From Gammaproteobacteria bacterium (GTDB taxonomy: Bacteria > Pseudomonadota > Gammaproteobacteria > GRL18), in assembly GCA_016744995.1 (NCBI GenBank), contig JADGDG010000010.1:62001-126000 (forward strand): a stretch of DNA of 64,000 bases, given 5' to 3'. The notes under the pieces are model-generated. The model saw only the letters and a list, made by a program, of their open reading frames with translations. It made no database searches and had not been told where the DNA came from. The translations under genes were made by a program, and so were the position numbers. The first letter of the stretch is position 1, and each line of letters begins with the position of its first letter. This document shows positions 8,502-17,127 of the stretch, in pieces.

Positions 8502-9896
8502 TTAGAAATTCCAACCATAAGCAATACCCCACGCATCCTGAGACATTTTGATGTTAGCTTCGCCACCACCAAATGCACCTGGAATTGAGTTATTGCCTTT
8601 AACTTCATTTTCAAAGGCATGCATATAGAACATAGAAATTTCGCTACCCTGAGGTAAGATATAAGTCATACCAATTGTAGCATGATCTTCAATTACCGCT
8701 GGAGCAAGAATATTGAAGAAGGTCTGATCTTTATCCACTGGCTGATCAGAATGGCTGTAACCCGCACGGAGTGTCAGTTGCTCATTCCATTTATATTCAC
8801 TTCCGAATTTGTATACAGTCATATCATCCCAGCCGAATGCTGAACCATTCTTTGTGCCAAGATAAGATGTAGGATTAAACATATTCCCACCTGAATTATT
8901 TGGTCCTGCCTGCAAAGGATTGCCGATAGCCTTAACATCACTATAGTTAATTTGTTGGACATCAAAACCTAGCAGTAATTTATCAGTTGCTTTAAATGCA
9001 ACACCAATACCATAGTTTTCCGGAATGTCCAGACTTCCACCGTCTGCGAATAAACCTTTGTAATCATCCAGCTCATCCATATCAATCTCAGAGTTATAGA
9101 CTACACCGACCGTGAGACGATCATCCATAAAACTACCTTGCCAACCCAAAGACAGTCCAAAGCCCCATGAATCTTCACGTCCCTTCCCAGACAATTGGTT
9201 AGGAGCCTGAGAGACTTGAGGATCAAAAACTTGCCCAGGAGGTCCAGGAGGAGATGGAACAGGAGTAGAATTGGTTCCGGTAAAACCGTCTAAACCCCAT
9301 GCTTTAAACTGTTGATAAGCAATTTGCAATGAAACGCCAACAGAGTGTTGCTCATTAATCCTGTATGATAATGTGGGCAAAATTCTAACTTGTTCAAGAT
9401 TAATACCCACATCAGTAGGAAAAGCTGCGCCATTAAATGGAATGATGCCCTCATCATAGTTTGTGTTCATACCGCCAGTACCGACAATAGTTAAGCCTAC
9501 AGACATATCATTACTCAGCATGTAGTTAAAACCACCTTCTGGAATATAGAAAGGATCATCGGTGTTAGCATCTTGCTCAAAATTGTAAGAAGTTGGCAAG
9601 CTAAAAGGATTACCAGGAAGAGCAGAAAGAGGATTACCACTGCTTCCAGTAATTTCTGCTGAGCGCTCAGGATCAAAAACCTGGAAACCAAAATCAATAC
9701 GATTACCTACACGAACCATTGCTGCAGGATTATCAGCACCAGAAATAGCACTATCGTGCATAGCAATACCTACACCAGCACGGCCATTTGCTTTAGTACC
9801 ATTACCCATCATAAACATGCCGTTGGTGGCCATGGCAGTGGTCGGGATTAAGATTGCAGCAGTTACTGCTGCAGCGAGAAGACGATTTTTAATCAT
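8502..9896 (-). CDS. OmpP1/FadL family outer membrane protein
   Basis: A 464-residue outer-membrane beta-barrel with a cleavable signal peptide (cut after TAMA, about residue 23). It has the conserved FadL N-terminal region with NPAAMVRVGNRIDFGFQVF. The C-terminus ends in an aromatic residue (GIAYGWNF), as barrel proteins do. FadL proteins carry hydrophobic compounds such as fatty acids or aromatic hydrocarbons across the outer membrane. A proline-rich loop (VPSPPGPPGQVFDP, near residue 213) probably faces outside. The ribosome site is AGGAGCTC. It diverges from another FadL gene across a 759-bp gap. The substrate is unknown. Confidence 0.9.
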   Translation of the reverse strand: MIKNRLLAAAVTAAILIPTTAMATNGMFMMGNGTKANGRAGVGIAMHDSAISGADNPAAMVRVGNRIDFGFQVFDPERSAEITGSSGNPLSALPGNPFSLPTSYNFEQDANTDDPFYIPEGGFNYMLSNDMSVGLTIVGTGGMNTNYDEGIIPFNGAAFPTDVGINLEQVRILPTLSYRINEQHSVGVSLQIAYQQFKAWGLDGFTGTNSTPVPSPPGPPGQVFDPQVSQAPNQLSGKGREDSWGFGLSLGWQGSFMDDRLTVGVVYNSEIDMDELDDYKGLFADGGSLDIPENYGIGVAFKATDKLLLGFDVQQINYSDVKAIGNPLQAGPNNSGGNMFNPTSYLGTKNGSAFGWDDMTVYKFGSEYKWNEQLTLRAGYSHSDQPVDKDQTFFNILAPAVIEDHATIGMTYILPQGSEISMFYMHAFENEVKGNNSIPGAFGGGEANIKMSQDAWGIAYGWNF

Positions 9897-10655
9897 TACG
9901 GTTGAGCTCCTTCAAAACTATTTTTATTTTAGCATCAGTTAAATTTGTTGCTTTGTCCATCCATCTATAATAAATAGATAAATTTAAGTGCACTGAAACA
10001 AAAAATCATGATTACATTTTTATAAGACCTTTCAACAAGAATATTTCAAAAGGCTATGCATTTACAAAATCACGCTTAAGCGTTTGTTATTATTGATATT
10101 ACCCATAAGCTGTACAAAAAAACAACTTTGATATAAAGTTAAAAGGTAATATCCTTTTTTATTATTGGAAAAATGTTGTAAACACACAACACCAATTAAT
10201 AATGTAGGACATTTTCTACATTTAGCAGACAAATGTCAAGTAAAAATAACCTTGCAAGTACTTGATTTATTAACTTTTTCACACGTTAATGCATGCTTAT
10301 ATACTAATAAAATATATATAAAAACATCGAAAGAGAGTTTATAAACAATAAGTTATTAGGTAAACATTATAACAAACTTAAACTTTGTCAAGTAAATATG
10401 CATAAATTGCTCGACAATAGAATAAAAAATTGCTATTTTTGACAGATATACTTTTAAAATTGTTGCTTTTTTTCAATTTTTGTAAGCAGCCAGTAAATTA
10501 TTTAGCAAATTTATATGACATTGTGTGTTAAATACAACAAATCTCAACTTCACTGAGATTCAATACTTTCTACTTATAACAAGCATGTTTCACACAAATA
10601 CAGTTTACAACTTTGGTTTAAAAAAAGTTTTAAAGAATAAAAGGGACTATCCACA
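9897..10655. promoter_or_regulatory. 759-bp AT-rich divergent region between two FadL-type genes
   Basis: No open frame of note lies here. The region is very AT-rich and must hold both divergent promoters. Visible symmetric elements are a 12-bp palindrome at 10072-10083 (ACGCTTAAGCGT) and an inverted repeat at 10203-10220 (TGTAG, 8-base gap, CTACA); either could be an operator. The length is unusual for this otherwise compact stretch. Confidence 0.5.
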
Positions 10656-11972
10656 ATGAACAAACCACTTCAACTTGCCGTTGCAGTTTCTACACTGACT
10701 TCAGCCCTAAGTTTGACAACAACTACATTTGCATCTGGCTTTGCAATTATTGAAAACAGTGCCAGCGGTATGGGACAGGCATTTGCCGGTGCTGCTGCAG
10801 TTGCTGAAGATCCATCAACCATTTATTTCAACCCTGCTGGTATGATGTATCTTGAAGGTACACAGGTGACAGCAGGCATGCACATCATTAAATCAGATGC
10901 CAAATTCAAAGATAAAGGCAGTACAAATCTGGCACTCGCTGGTGTTCCACAGGGAGAAAACGGCGGCAATGCAGGAGACACATTTTATGTACCAAACTTT
11001 TATTATGTCCGTGACTTTGGTGAAAAATATAAAATAGGATTGGGTGTAAATGCACCATTTGGCCTGGGAACAGAATATAAAGATGACTGGATGGGCCGTT
11101 ACGCAGCCACTAATTCTGAACTTAAGTCAATAAACTTTAACCCCTCAATTGCTTTTCGTGCTAATGAAAAATTATCTATTGGACTGGGCATGAACATCCA
11201 GTACCTTGAAGCAACACTGGAAAAAGACATTTACCAATTTGGATTGCCAGCTCCATTTGCTGGTACTCCGGACGGTGCTGTTAAAGTTAATGGTGACTCA
11301 TGGGCATTTGGTTTTAATGGTGGATTCATTTATGAAATGACCCCCAGAACCAGACTTGGCATCCATTATCGACATGAAGTATCACATACTCTTGACGGGG
11401 ATATTAAGTACAAAGGAATTTCACCTGCTCTGACAGGAAATCCGGCAACTGCACCTGTGTTTACCAATCAGGGTGCTGAAGCCAAAATAGATACTCCTTC
11501 AACTCTATCTCTTAGTTTAACACACCAACTTAATGAACGTTTAACCTTGCTGGGTGATATTACCTACACAAAATGGAGTAATTTTAAAGAACTCAGCATA
11601 GTTGGCGATAATGGTGTAGAAGTCTCACAAGTTGATGAAAAATGGAATGATGCTTACCGTATCTCCGCAGGTATGAAATACCAATATAATAGTCAGTGGA
11701 TTTTTAGGACAGGTATAGCTCATGATGAAACACCAATTGATGATAAGCACCGTACCGCAAGGATCCCTGGAGATGATAGAACCTGGTTAAGTTTTGGAGC
11801 CAGTTATTCCCCAACTAAAAGCTTAACAGTCGATGTCGGTTATTCTCACTTATGGGTAGAAGATGCAAAAATTAATGAAGACTATCCCCTTCTATCAGCT
11901 TCAGGTACTCTCAACGGTGAATTTGATTCCGATGTTGATATTTTAAGCGTCCAGGCAACCTGGAAGTTTTAA
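10656..11972 (+). CDS. fadL: FadL-type long-chain fatty acid transporter
   Basis: A 438-residue outer-membrane barrel with a signal peptide ending TTFASG (about residue 27). The classic FadL start follows: GFAIIENSASGMGQAFAG then DPSTIYFNPAGMMYL, including the NPA motif of the plug domain. It ends SVQATWKF, an aromatic C-terminal barrel signature. It is closer to canonical FadL than the divergent 464-residue paralogue. A perfect bidirectional terminator follows at 12049-12088. It would import long-chain fatty acids or other hydrophobic molecules; the exact ligand cannot be read from sequence. Confidence 0.9.
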   Translation: MNKPLQLAVAVSTLTSALSLTTTTFASGFAIIENSASGMGQAFAGAAAVAEDPSTIYFNPAGMMYLEGTQVTAGMHIIKSDAKFKDKGSTNLALAGVPQGENGGNAGDTFYVPNFYYVRDFGEKYKIGLGVNAPFGLGTEYKDDWMGRYAATNSELKSINFNPSIAFRANEKLSIGLGMNIQYLEATLEKDIYQFGLPAPFAGTPDGAVKVNGDSWAFGFNGGFIYEMTPRTRLGIHYRHEVSHTLDGDIKYKGISPALTGNPATAPVFTNQGAEAKIDTPSTLSLSLTHQLNERLTLLGDITYTKWSNFKELSIVGDNGVEVSQVDEKWNDAYRISAGMKYQYNSQWIFRTGIAHDETPIDDKHRTARIPGDDRTWLSFGASYSPTKSLTVDVGYSHLWVEDAKINEDYPLLSASGTLNGEFDSDVDILSVQATWKF

Positions 11973-12048
11973 ACAGGTATAATGTTTTAAAGGAAAGGTT
12001 TAAGAAAAGAAGCAAGGCAAGAGGTTCATTAAAACTCCCTCTTAAAAC

Positions 12049-12088
12049 AAAAAAAGCCCGCTGTATCAAAGATACAGCGGGCTTTTTT
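12049..12088. terminator. Bidirectional terminator between fadL and tusA
   Basis: A 12-bp perfect stem (GCCCGCTGTATC and its complement) closes on an AAA loop, with a run of seven A before it and six T after it. It serves the converging fadL and tusA genes. Confidence 0.95.
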
Positions 12089-12103
12089 CAGAAACAGAGG
12101 TAA

Positions 12104-12334
12104 TTAAGCTTTCTTGATTAAGAACTCAAATTTACCGCCATTTTCGCTGCTTTCCATCAACTCGTTACCAGTCTGGTTAGCAAAAGCTTCAAAGTCTTTT
12201 ACTGAACCTGGATCAGTAGCAATAATGTGAAGAACCTGACCCGCATCTAATTCTGCTAGTGCTTTCTTAGCACGTAAGATTGGAAGTGGACAGTTTAATC
12301 CTGAAGCATCTAATTCTTTATCAAAATCAGCCAT
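12104..12334 (-). CDS. tusA: TusA family sulfurtransferase
   Basis: A 76-residue cytoplasmic sulfur carrier with the hallmark LNCPLPILRAKKAL, whose cysteine (residue 15) carries persulfide sulfur. TusA proteins feed tRNA thiolation, molybdenum cofactor enzymes, or dissimilatory sulfur oxidation. Its position between perM and bepA resembles the Pseudomonas TusA-like PA1006 locus, linked to molybdenum and nitrate metabolism, rather than an rhd-tusA-dsrE cluster. However, a rhodanese gene lies 169 bp upstream and the sox operon 2.6 kb away. GAGGGA precedes the ATG. The family call is firm; the pathway is open. Confidence 0.92.
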   Translation of the reverse strand: MADFDKELDASGLNCPLPILRAKKALAELDAGQVLHIIATDPGSVKDFEAFANQTGNELMESSENGGKFEFLIKKA

Positions 12335-12503
12335 TAATATTCCCTCGTCTCGTTATGAGTCTTATTGAGTTATATGTTTATATATTCGTGTGCTGATTCT
12401 AGCTTAAAAATTTACTAACCACCAGCACCTTTAGCTGAATATTCTAATACAGTTTATCAGTAATAAACAAGTCTGCCAAAAGAGATAGACCGTTTGGTCA
12501 AAA

Positions 12504-12827
12504 TCATACCGCTATTGGTAATCCCATTTGCGCCCAGGTAACAATTCCACCACGCAGGTTATAGACATTCTCAACGCCTTTTGAAGTCATAAAGGCACAT
12601 GCCTGAGCTGAGCGAGCTCCAGTCTGGCAGTAAAATATGATTGTATCTTCATTAGAAAACTCGTCCACTTTCAATGGAATGACATGAAGAGGAAGGTTTT
12701 CTGAGCCGGTAATTTTACCTCTGGCCACTTCTGCCGGAGTACGTACATCAATTAATTTAATATTCTTCGGAGGATTTTCCAGCTGAAGACTCAGTTCATT
12801 TACATCAATTTCTTTTATACCGTACAT
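12504..12827 (-). CDS. Single-domain rhodanese-like sulfurtransferase
   Basis: The ATG at 12827 with AGGGGG eight bases upstream gives a 107-residue protein, the size of one rhodanese domain. It contains LIDVRTPAEVARGKITG and the active-site loop CQTGARS, whose cysteine would take up sulfane sulfur. No signal peptide is evident, so it is probably cytoplasmic, like GlpE. It reads toward tusA on the same strand and may deliver persulfide to TusA, which is inference from proximity. Confidence 0.9.
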   Translation of the reverse strand: MYGIKEIDVNELSLQLENPPKNIKLIDVRTPAEVARGKITGSENLPLHVIPLKVDEFSNEDTIIFYCQTGARSAQACAFMTSKGVENVYNLRGGIVTWAQMGLPIAV

Positions 12828-13094
12828 TAAAAGAACCCCCTGTACAAAGTGCAAGTATCTATTATAAAATTAGTCAAAATTACACGACCCAAAAAAGCAT
12901 TTAATTATATACTAATATCTATTAATTTCAACACATAATAGTTGATTTATTAAGTCAGAAATAATTAAAAATTGAACTATGAACTCAATTTGTTTTCTAA
13001 TCCACAAAATAGCTGTTACTTATTTTTACACAAGGGCATATCTCATTAATGCAAATCACTCCATGACTCTAACTATTACGGATTTTTTCTAACT

Positions 13095-14573
13095 GTGAAA
13101 AAATATTTGACACTCGGCATACACCTGTTTATATGCATATGCCTGCTCTACCGACCACTTTACAGCAAAGAAATTAAGTTGCCAGAAATGGGCGCCTCAT
13201 CCAGTATTTCTTTAACGCCTCACATGGAAGAACAGATAGGTCGTGAAATAGCAACACAAATTCGTAATTCACATCAAGTTATCGATGATCTGGAGCTGAA
13301 TGAATACCTGCAAAACCTTGGCTATTCGCTGGTTGCAAATAGTGATGATGCCTATCAGAATTTCCATTTTTTTCTAATAGGTTCCAACCAGATTAACGCA
13401 TTTGCAACACCCGGAGGCGTTATTGCCGTTTATAGCGGGCTATTTTTAACAACGGATACTGAGAGTGAGCTGGCTTCAGTACTAGGACATGAAATTGCTC
13501 ACGTCACTCAAAGGCATCTGGCTCGAACCTTTGAAAAAGCCAGTCAGATGAGCCTGCCCATTTTAGCCGGAATGATTGCAGGCATTCTTCTAGGCGCAGC
13601 CTCAGGAGACGGTGGCCTCGGTGCCGCAGCAGCAATTGGTGTATCTGCAGCCGGGCAGCAGGCACAAATCAATTACACCCGGGCCAATGAAAAAGAGGCT
13701 GACCGTGTCGGTATGCGATACCTTGCACGTTCTGGTTATGATCCTGAAGGCATGCCCGGCTTTTTCCAGAAACTTGAAAGAAAAAATCGTTATGTCGGTA
13801 AAAATTATCCTGAATTTTTAAGAACACATCCGATTACCATTGATCGGATTGCTGAAGCAAGCCAAAGAGCCGAGCAATACAAAAGAAAAATGGTTACGTT
13901 TAAAAACCCTCTGGGTTATCGTATGATGAAAGCTAAACTCAAGGTACTCACTACAGCCAATGCAAATAGAGCCGTACAGTACTATCAGGCAAAAATTGAA
14001 CATCATAGCCAGTCCACTCATCCCGAATACTATTATGGTTATGGCCTTGCCTTATTTAAACAACAGTCTTATACCAAAGCCATTAAAGTATTAAAAAAGC
14101 TCCATGTATCTAACCCCCAGAGTGTTTCTTATACGATAGCCCTGGCAAAAACTCATATTGCAATCGATGAAACATCTTCAATCAAAACTGGACTAAAATT
14201 ACTCTCTGACGCCTTAAAGAACAAACCCTACAACCTGGTACTGACTGCAAACTATGCTTATGCATTAATACAAACAGGAAAACTCACCAGCAGTATTCAA
14301 TTACTTGAGAGATACAATAAGGATAATTTGAAACATCCTGCCATTTATAAGCTGCTTTCTATTGCTCTGGGCAAAAAGAAAGATCTCGTGGAGGCACATA
14401 TTGCTGAGTCAAACTACTATTACCTGAACGGGCTACTGGAAGAAGCAATTGAGCAACTGGAAATAGCAAAAAGAATAACCCCTAAAAATGACTTTTATAC
14501 ACTATCAAAACTTGATGCCCGTAAACGTGCACTTAAAGAAGAAAAATCCCTCTACCAACTTGATGATAAGTAG
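13095..14573 (+). CDS. bepA: BepA-type M48 metalloprotease with TPR domain
   Basis: BepA is a periplasmic zinc protease and chaperone that helps assemble LptD and degrades stalled outer-membrane proteins. The 492-residue product starts at a GTG and has a hydrophobic signal (residues 2-24). The M48 domain has HEIAH at 132-136, with the third ligand in NEKEADRVG and a Gly-rich insert between them. TPR-like helices run from about 290 to the end. The length matches E. coli BepA (487). Proximity to tusA and perM follows the arrangement in pseudomonads. The ribosome site before the GTG is weak. Confidence 0.92.
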   Translation: MKKYLTLGIHLFICICLLYRPLYSKEIKLPEMGASSSISLTPHMEEQIGREIATQIRNSHQVIDDLELNEYLQNLGYSLVANSDDAYQNFHFFLIGSNQINAFATPGGVIAVYSGLFLTTDTESELASVLGHEIAHVTQRHLARTFEKASQMSLPILAGMIAGILLGAASGDGGLGAAAAIGVSAAGQQAQINYTRANEKEADRVGMRYLARSGYDPEGMPGFFQKLERKNRYVGKNYPEFLRTHPITIDRIAEASQRAEQYKRKMVTFKNPLGYRMMKAKLKVLTTANANRAVQYYQAKIEHHSQSTHPEYYYGYGLALFKQQSYTKAIKVLKKLHVSNPQSVSYTIALAKTHIAIDETSSIKTGLKLLSDALKNKPYNLVLTANYAYALIQTGKLTSSIQLLERYNKDNLKHPAIYKLLSIALGKKKDLVEAHIAESNYYYLNGLLEEAIEQLEIAKRITPKNDFYTLSKLDARKRALKEEKSLYQLDDK

Positions 14574-14977
14574 GCGCCTTAAGCTTAGTTATCAACCTTA
14601 AGTCTGAATAACAACCCCCAGCCAAATAAAGTTTTATAAGCCTTCCCAGAGTTTACAGTTAAGACCCTACATATTATACACTTTTATTCTAAGCTGCAGT
14701 TTTTTTAACCAATTAAAACAATAATTTAAGATTTCTCTAACTTACTAATTTTATTAGAACTTGCTGTCTTTTTCCTTTTTATAGCACCAAGCTATTGTAT
14801 TAACCTACTAATACTGCTATTTTTATATCAGTTCATACTGAACAGAACTTAATAATAGCATCTAAAACTTTATTTGTACTTGCTAAAAGCATGCACTAAT
14901 AAGTCTTAGGTATATAATAAGTCTTAGGTATATAATAAGTCACCTCACGGTGGGATAACTTTTAATAGGAGGAGTCG
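14574..14977. promoter_or_regulatory. 404-bp region upstream of soxX
   Basis: No gene is seen. The stretch is AT-rich and must contain the sox promoter. It holds a GTTCA-TAC-TGAAC inverted repeat at 14831-14843, the 18-bp tandem repeat at 14898-14941, a small CACC/GGTG hairpin at 14941-14952, and a full AGGAGG ribosome site at 14967-14972. Confidence 0.55.
14898..14941 (+). repeat. 18-bp tandem repeat (2.4 copies) upstream of soxX
   Basis: The unit AATAAGTCTTAGGTATAT occurs at 14898-14915 and 14916-14933, followed by a partial third copy. Each unit junction creates TATAAT (14913-14918 and 14931-14936), so the duplication doubles a candidate -10 box about 45-65 bp before the soxX start. No convincing -35 match is seen. 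Confidence 0.85.
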
Positions 14978-15355
14978 ATGCGACGTTTTTCAAAAATCGT
15001 ATCTACAACATCAATTATTGCTGTTGCAATTACAGGTCTGGGCTTAGCCTCAACCTCAGTAAATGCTGCGGGAAGCAGTCAAACTGACATCAAGAAAGGC
15101 CAGGAAATAGCCTTCAGTCGAAAAAAAGGCAATTGTCTTGCCTGTCATAATATTAAAGGGGGCCAGTTACCTGGAAACATAGCACCACCGCTGGTTGCTA
15201 TGCAGCAGCGCTTTCCTGATAAAGCTGAACTAAGGGCACAGATATATGACTCAACCGTTGCAAATCCAAACTCAATTATGCCTCCTTTCGGGCGTCACAA
15301 GATCATCAGTGACAAAGAAATTGACTTGGTCACAACTTTTATTTATCAGCTTTAA
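14978..15355 (+). CDS. soxX: Sulfur oxidation c-type cytochrome SoxX
   Basis: SoxX is the small haem subunit of SoxXA, which couples thiosulfate oxidatively to the cysteine of SoxY in the periplasm. The 125-residue protein has a signal peptide ending VNAAG (about residue 31). One haem site, CLACH, is at 53-57, and a likely axial Met101 lies in SIMPPFGRH. It opens the operon soxXYZA and has a perfect AGGAGG ribosome site. Length and spacing of motifs are normal for a monohaem SoxX. Confidence 0.95.
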   Translation: MRRFSKIVSTTSIIAVAITGLGLASTSVNAAGSSQTDIKKGQEIAFSRKKGNCLACHNIKGGQLPGNIAPPLVAMQQRFPDKAELRAQIYDSTVANPNSIMPPFGRHKIISDKEIDLVTTFIYQL

Positions 15356-15387
15356 TACTGGTTAACATCTGGAACTAGTCTTAAATC

Positions 15388-15888
15388 ATGCCATTAAATA
15401 AACAATTTAATAAGGATGTGTGTAGTAGCCGGAGGCTCTTTTTAAAAAGCACCCTGAGTTCTACAGCGATAACACTTGCTGTGAGTTCTGGTCTTCTTTT
15501 CCCCATGCAGGCATTTGCATCATGGAATGAAGTCGCTTTTACAGCCAAAAATCTACAAACAGCCATTAAATCTGTATTAGGCAGTGATTTATCACAAGCC
15601 AGTAACAAAATCAGCATCAAAACACCTGATGTAGTCGAAAATGGTGCCATAGTACCGGTTACCGTATCCAGCACTCTAAAAGAGGTCAGCACCATCACTC
15701 TCTTTTCTGAGCAAAATAATGCGCCTCTGGTTGCACAATTTGAACTGGATAAAGACTGTAATGCTTATATTTCAACTCGTATTAAAATGAGCCAGACATC
15801 CAATGTCATCGCCATCATAACTGCAAGTGGAAAAAACTACAGTACTCGAAAAAAAGTCAAAGTCACCATCGGTGGCTGTGGCGATTAA
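15388..15888 (+). CDS. soxY: Sulfur carrier protein SoxY
   Basis: SoxY carries sulfur intermediates on a C-terminal cysteine arm during periplasmic thiosulfate oxidation. The 166-residue precursor has a twin-arginine signal (SSRRLFLKS, residues 13-21), so it is probably folded in the cytoplasm and exported by Tat with SoxZ as passenger. The swinging arm ends GGCGD with Cys164, where most SoxY proteins end GGCGG. It lies 32 bp after soxX and 13 bp before soxZ. The family is clear from order, length and C-terminus. Confidence 0.95.
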   Translation: MPLNKQFNKDVCSSRRLFLKSTLSSTAITLAVSSGLLFPMQAFASWNEVAFTAKNLQTAIKSVLGSDLSQASNKISIKTPDVVENGAIVPVTVSSTLKEVSTITLFSEQNNAPLVAQFELDKDCNAYISTRIKMSQTSNVIAIITASGKNYSTRKKVKVTIGGCGD

Positions 15889-15901
15889 CAGGTGATTTGA
15901 T

Positions 15902-16219
15902 ATGACCAGAAGCTCGATTAAAATTCGTGCCCAAATTAATAACGGCATAACAACGGTAAAGGCTCTAATCAGCCATCCAATGGAAACTGGCCTGCGTATA
16001 GATAGAAAAACAGGGCAGCCAATTCCAGCAAAATTTATTAGCAATGTGACATGCGTGTCAAATAAAAAAGTACTTTTAAATTCACAGTGGGGAGTAGCAG
16101 TTGCAAAAAACCCTTACGTGTCATTTAAGTACTCTGGCGGTAGTATAGGAGATATTATTAAACTCTTCTGGCTCGACAATACCAACCAGTCTGACAGCAT
16201 TGAAGCTAAAGTGAAATAG
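15902..16219 (+). CDS. soxZ: Thiosulfate oxidation carrier subunit SoxZ
   Basis: SoxZ pairs with SoxY to form the SoxYZ carrier. The 105-residue protein has no signal peptide, as expected for co-export with SoxY. It contains the SoxZ features IKIRAQINNG, LISHPMETGLR and PYVSFKYSGGSIGD. It lies between soxY and soxA with short gaps (13 and 17 bp) in one transcription unit. Confidence 0.96.
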   Translation: MTRSSIKIRAQINNGITTVKALISHPMETGLRIDRKTGQPIPAKFISNVTCVSNKKVLLNSQWGVAVAKNPYVSFKYSGGSIGDIIKLFWLDNTNQSDSIEAKVK

Positions 16220-16236
16220 CAAGGATAATATCCAAA

Positions 16237-17106
16237 ATGAAACCTTTAAAAATAAAATCTTCTCATATAAAAAGAGCCGTATTAGCATTAACCACCGCTG
16301 GAGTTATGGGAGGCCTGTTCAGTAATGCAATGGCGACCACACCAGAAGATGATCTACAGAATTTCCGTGAATATTTTTATAAAAAATTTCCTGGAATACC
16401 GCTGAGTGAATACGGTAATGGTGTCTATGGCATCGATCAGAAATCAAGACAGACCTGGGAAGCGATTGAAGAATTTCCTCCCTATGAAATCGACATAGAA
16501 ACAGGTGAAGAGCTTTTTAACACACCCTTTGCCAACGGTAATACCTATGCATCATGCTTTAAAAATGAGGGCATTGGCATTCGCCAAAACTTCCCATTCT
16601 ATAGCGAAGAGTTCAAACAGGTTAAAACTCTTGAGCAGGTAATCAATGAGTGTCGTACAAAAAATGGTGAAAAGCCACTAGGATGGAAAAAAGGCAAAAT
16701 TGCTTCTATCTCAGCTTATATGGCCTACACCTCTCGCGGTAAAGCAATACATGTTAAAACCCCAACCACTCCTGATGAAATCGAATGGTATGAGCGTGGT
16801 CGTAAGCATTTTTATGCAAAGCGCGGTCAGTTGAACATGTCCTGTGCAAACTGTCATCAGGATAATGCCGGCAACTACATCCGTGCAGATATCCTGAGTC
16901 CTGCTTTAGGCCATGCCACACACTTCCCGGTTTACCGTGCCAAGTGGGGCAGCCTGGGTACAATGCACCGTCGCTATGGTGGTTGTAATAAACAAGTTCG
17001 TGCCCTGCCATTTAAAGCTCAGAGTGATGAGTACAAAGCACTTGAGTATTACCATACCTATATGAGTAATGGTATTGAAGTCAATGGCCCCGGCTCACGT
17101 AAGTAA
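16237..17106 (+). CDS. soxA: Sulfur oxidation c-type cytochrome SoxA, single-haem form
   Basis: SoxA is the catalytic subunit of SoxXA. The 289-residue precursor has a signal peptide ending SNAMA (about residue 33). Only one haem site is present, CANCH at 203-207. At the place of the N-terminal haem found in dihaem SoxA, only Cys107 (ASCFKN) and Cys139 (NECRT) remain, which could form a disulfide. Cys250 in RRYGGCNKQVRA matches the persulfide cysteine that ligates the active-site haem. It is the last gene of soxXYZA, and a strong terminator follows. No soxB follows it. Confidence 0.95.
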   Translation: MKPLKIKSSHIKRAVLALTTAGVMGGLFSNAMATTPEDDLQNFREYFYKKFPGIPLSEYGNGVYGIDQKSRQTWEAIEEFPPYEIDIETGEELFNTPFANGNTYASCFKNEGIGIRQNFPFYSEEFKQVKTLEQVINECRTKNGEKPLGWKKGKIASISAYMAYTSRGKAIHVKTPTTPDEIEWYERGRKHFYAKRGQLNMSCANCHQDNAGNYIRADILSPALGHATHFPVYRAKWGSLGTMHRRYGGCNKQVRALPFKAQSDEYKALEYYHTYMSNGIEVNGPGSRK

Positions 17107-17127
17107 ATAACAAGCTGAGCTATAAAC

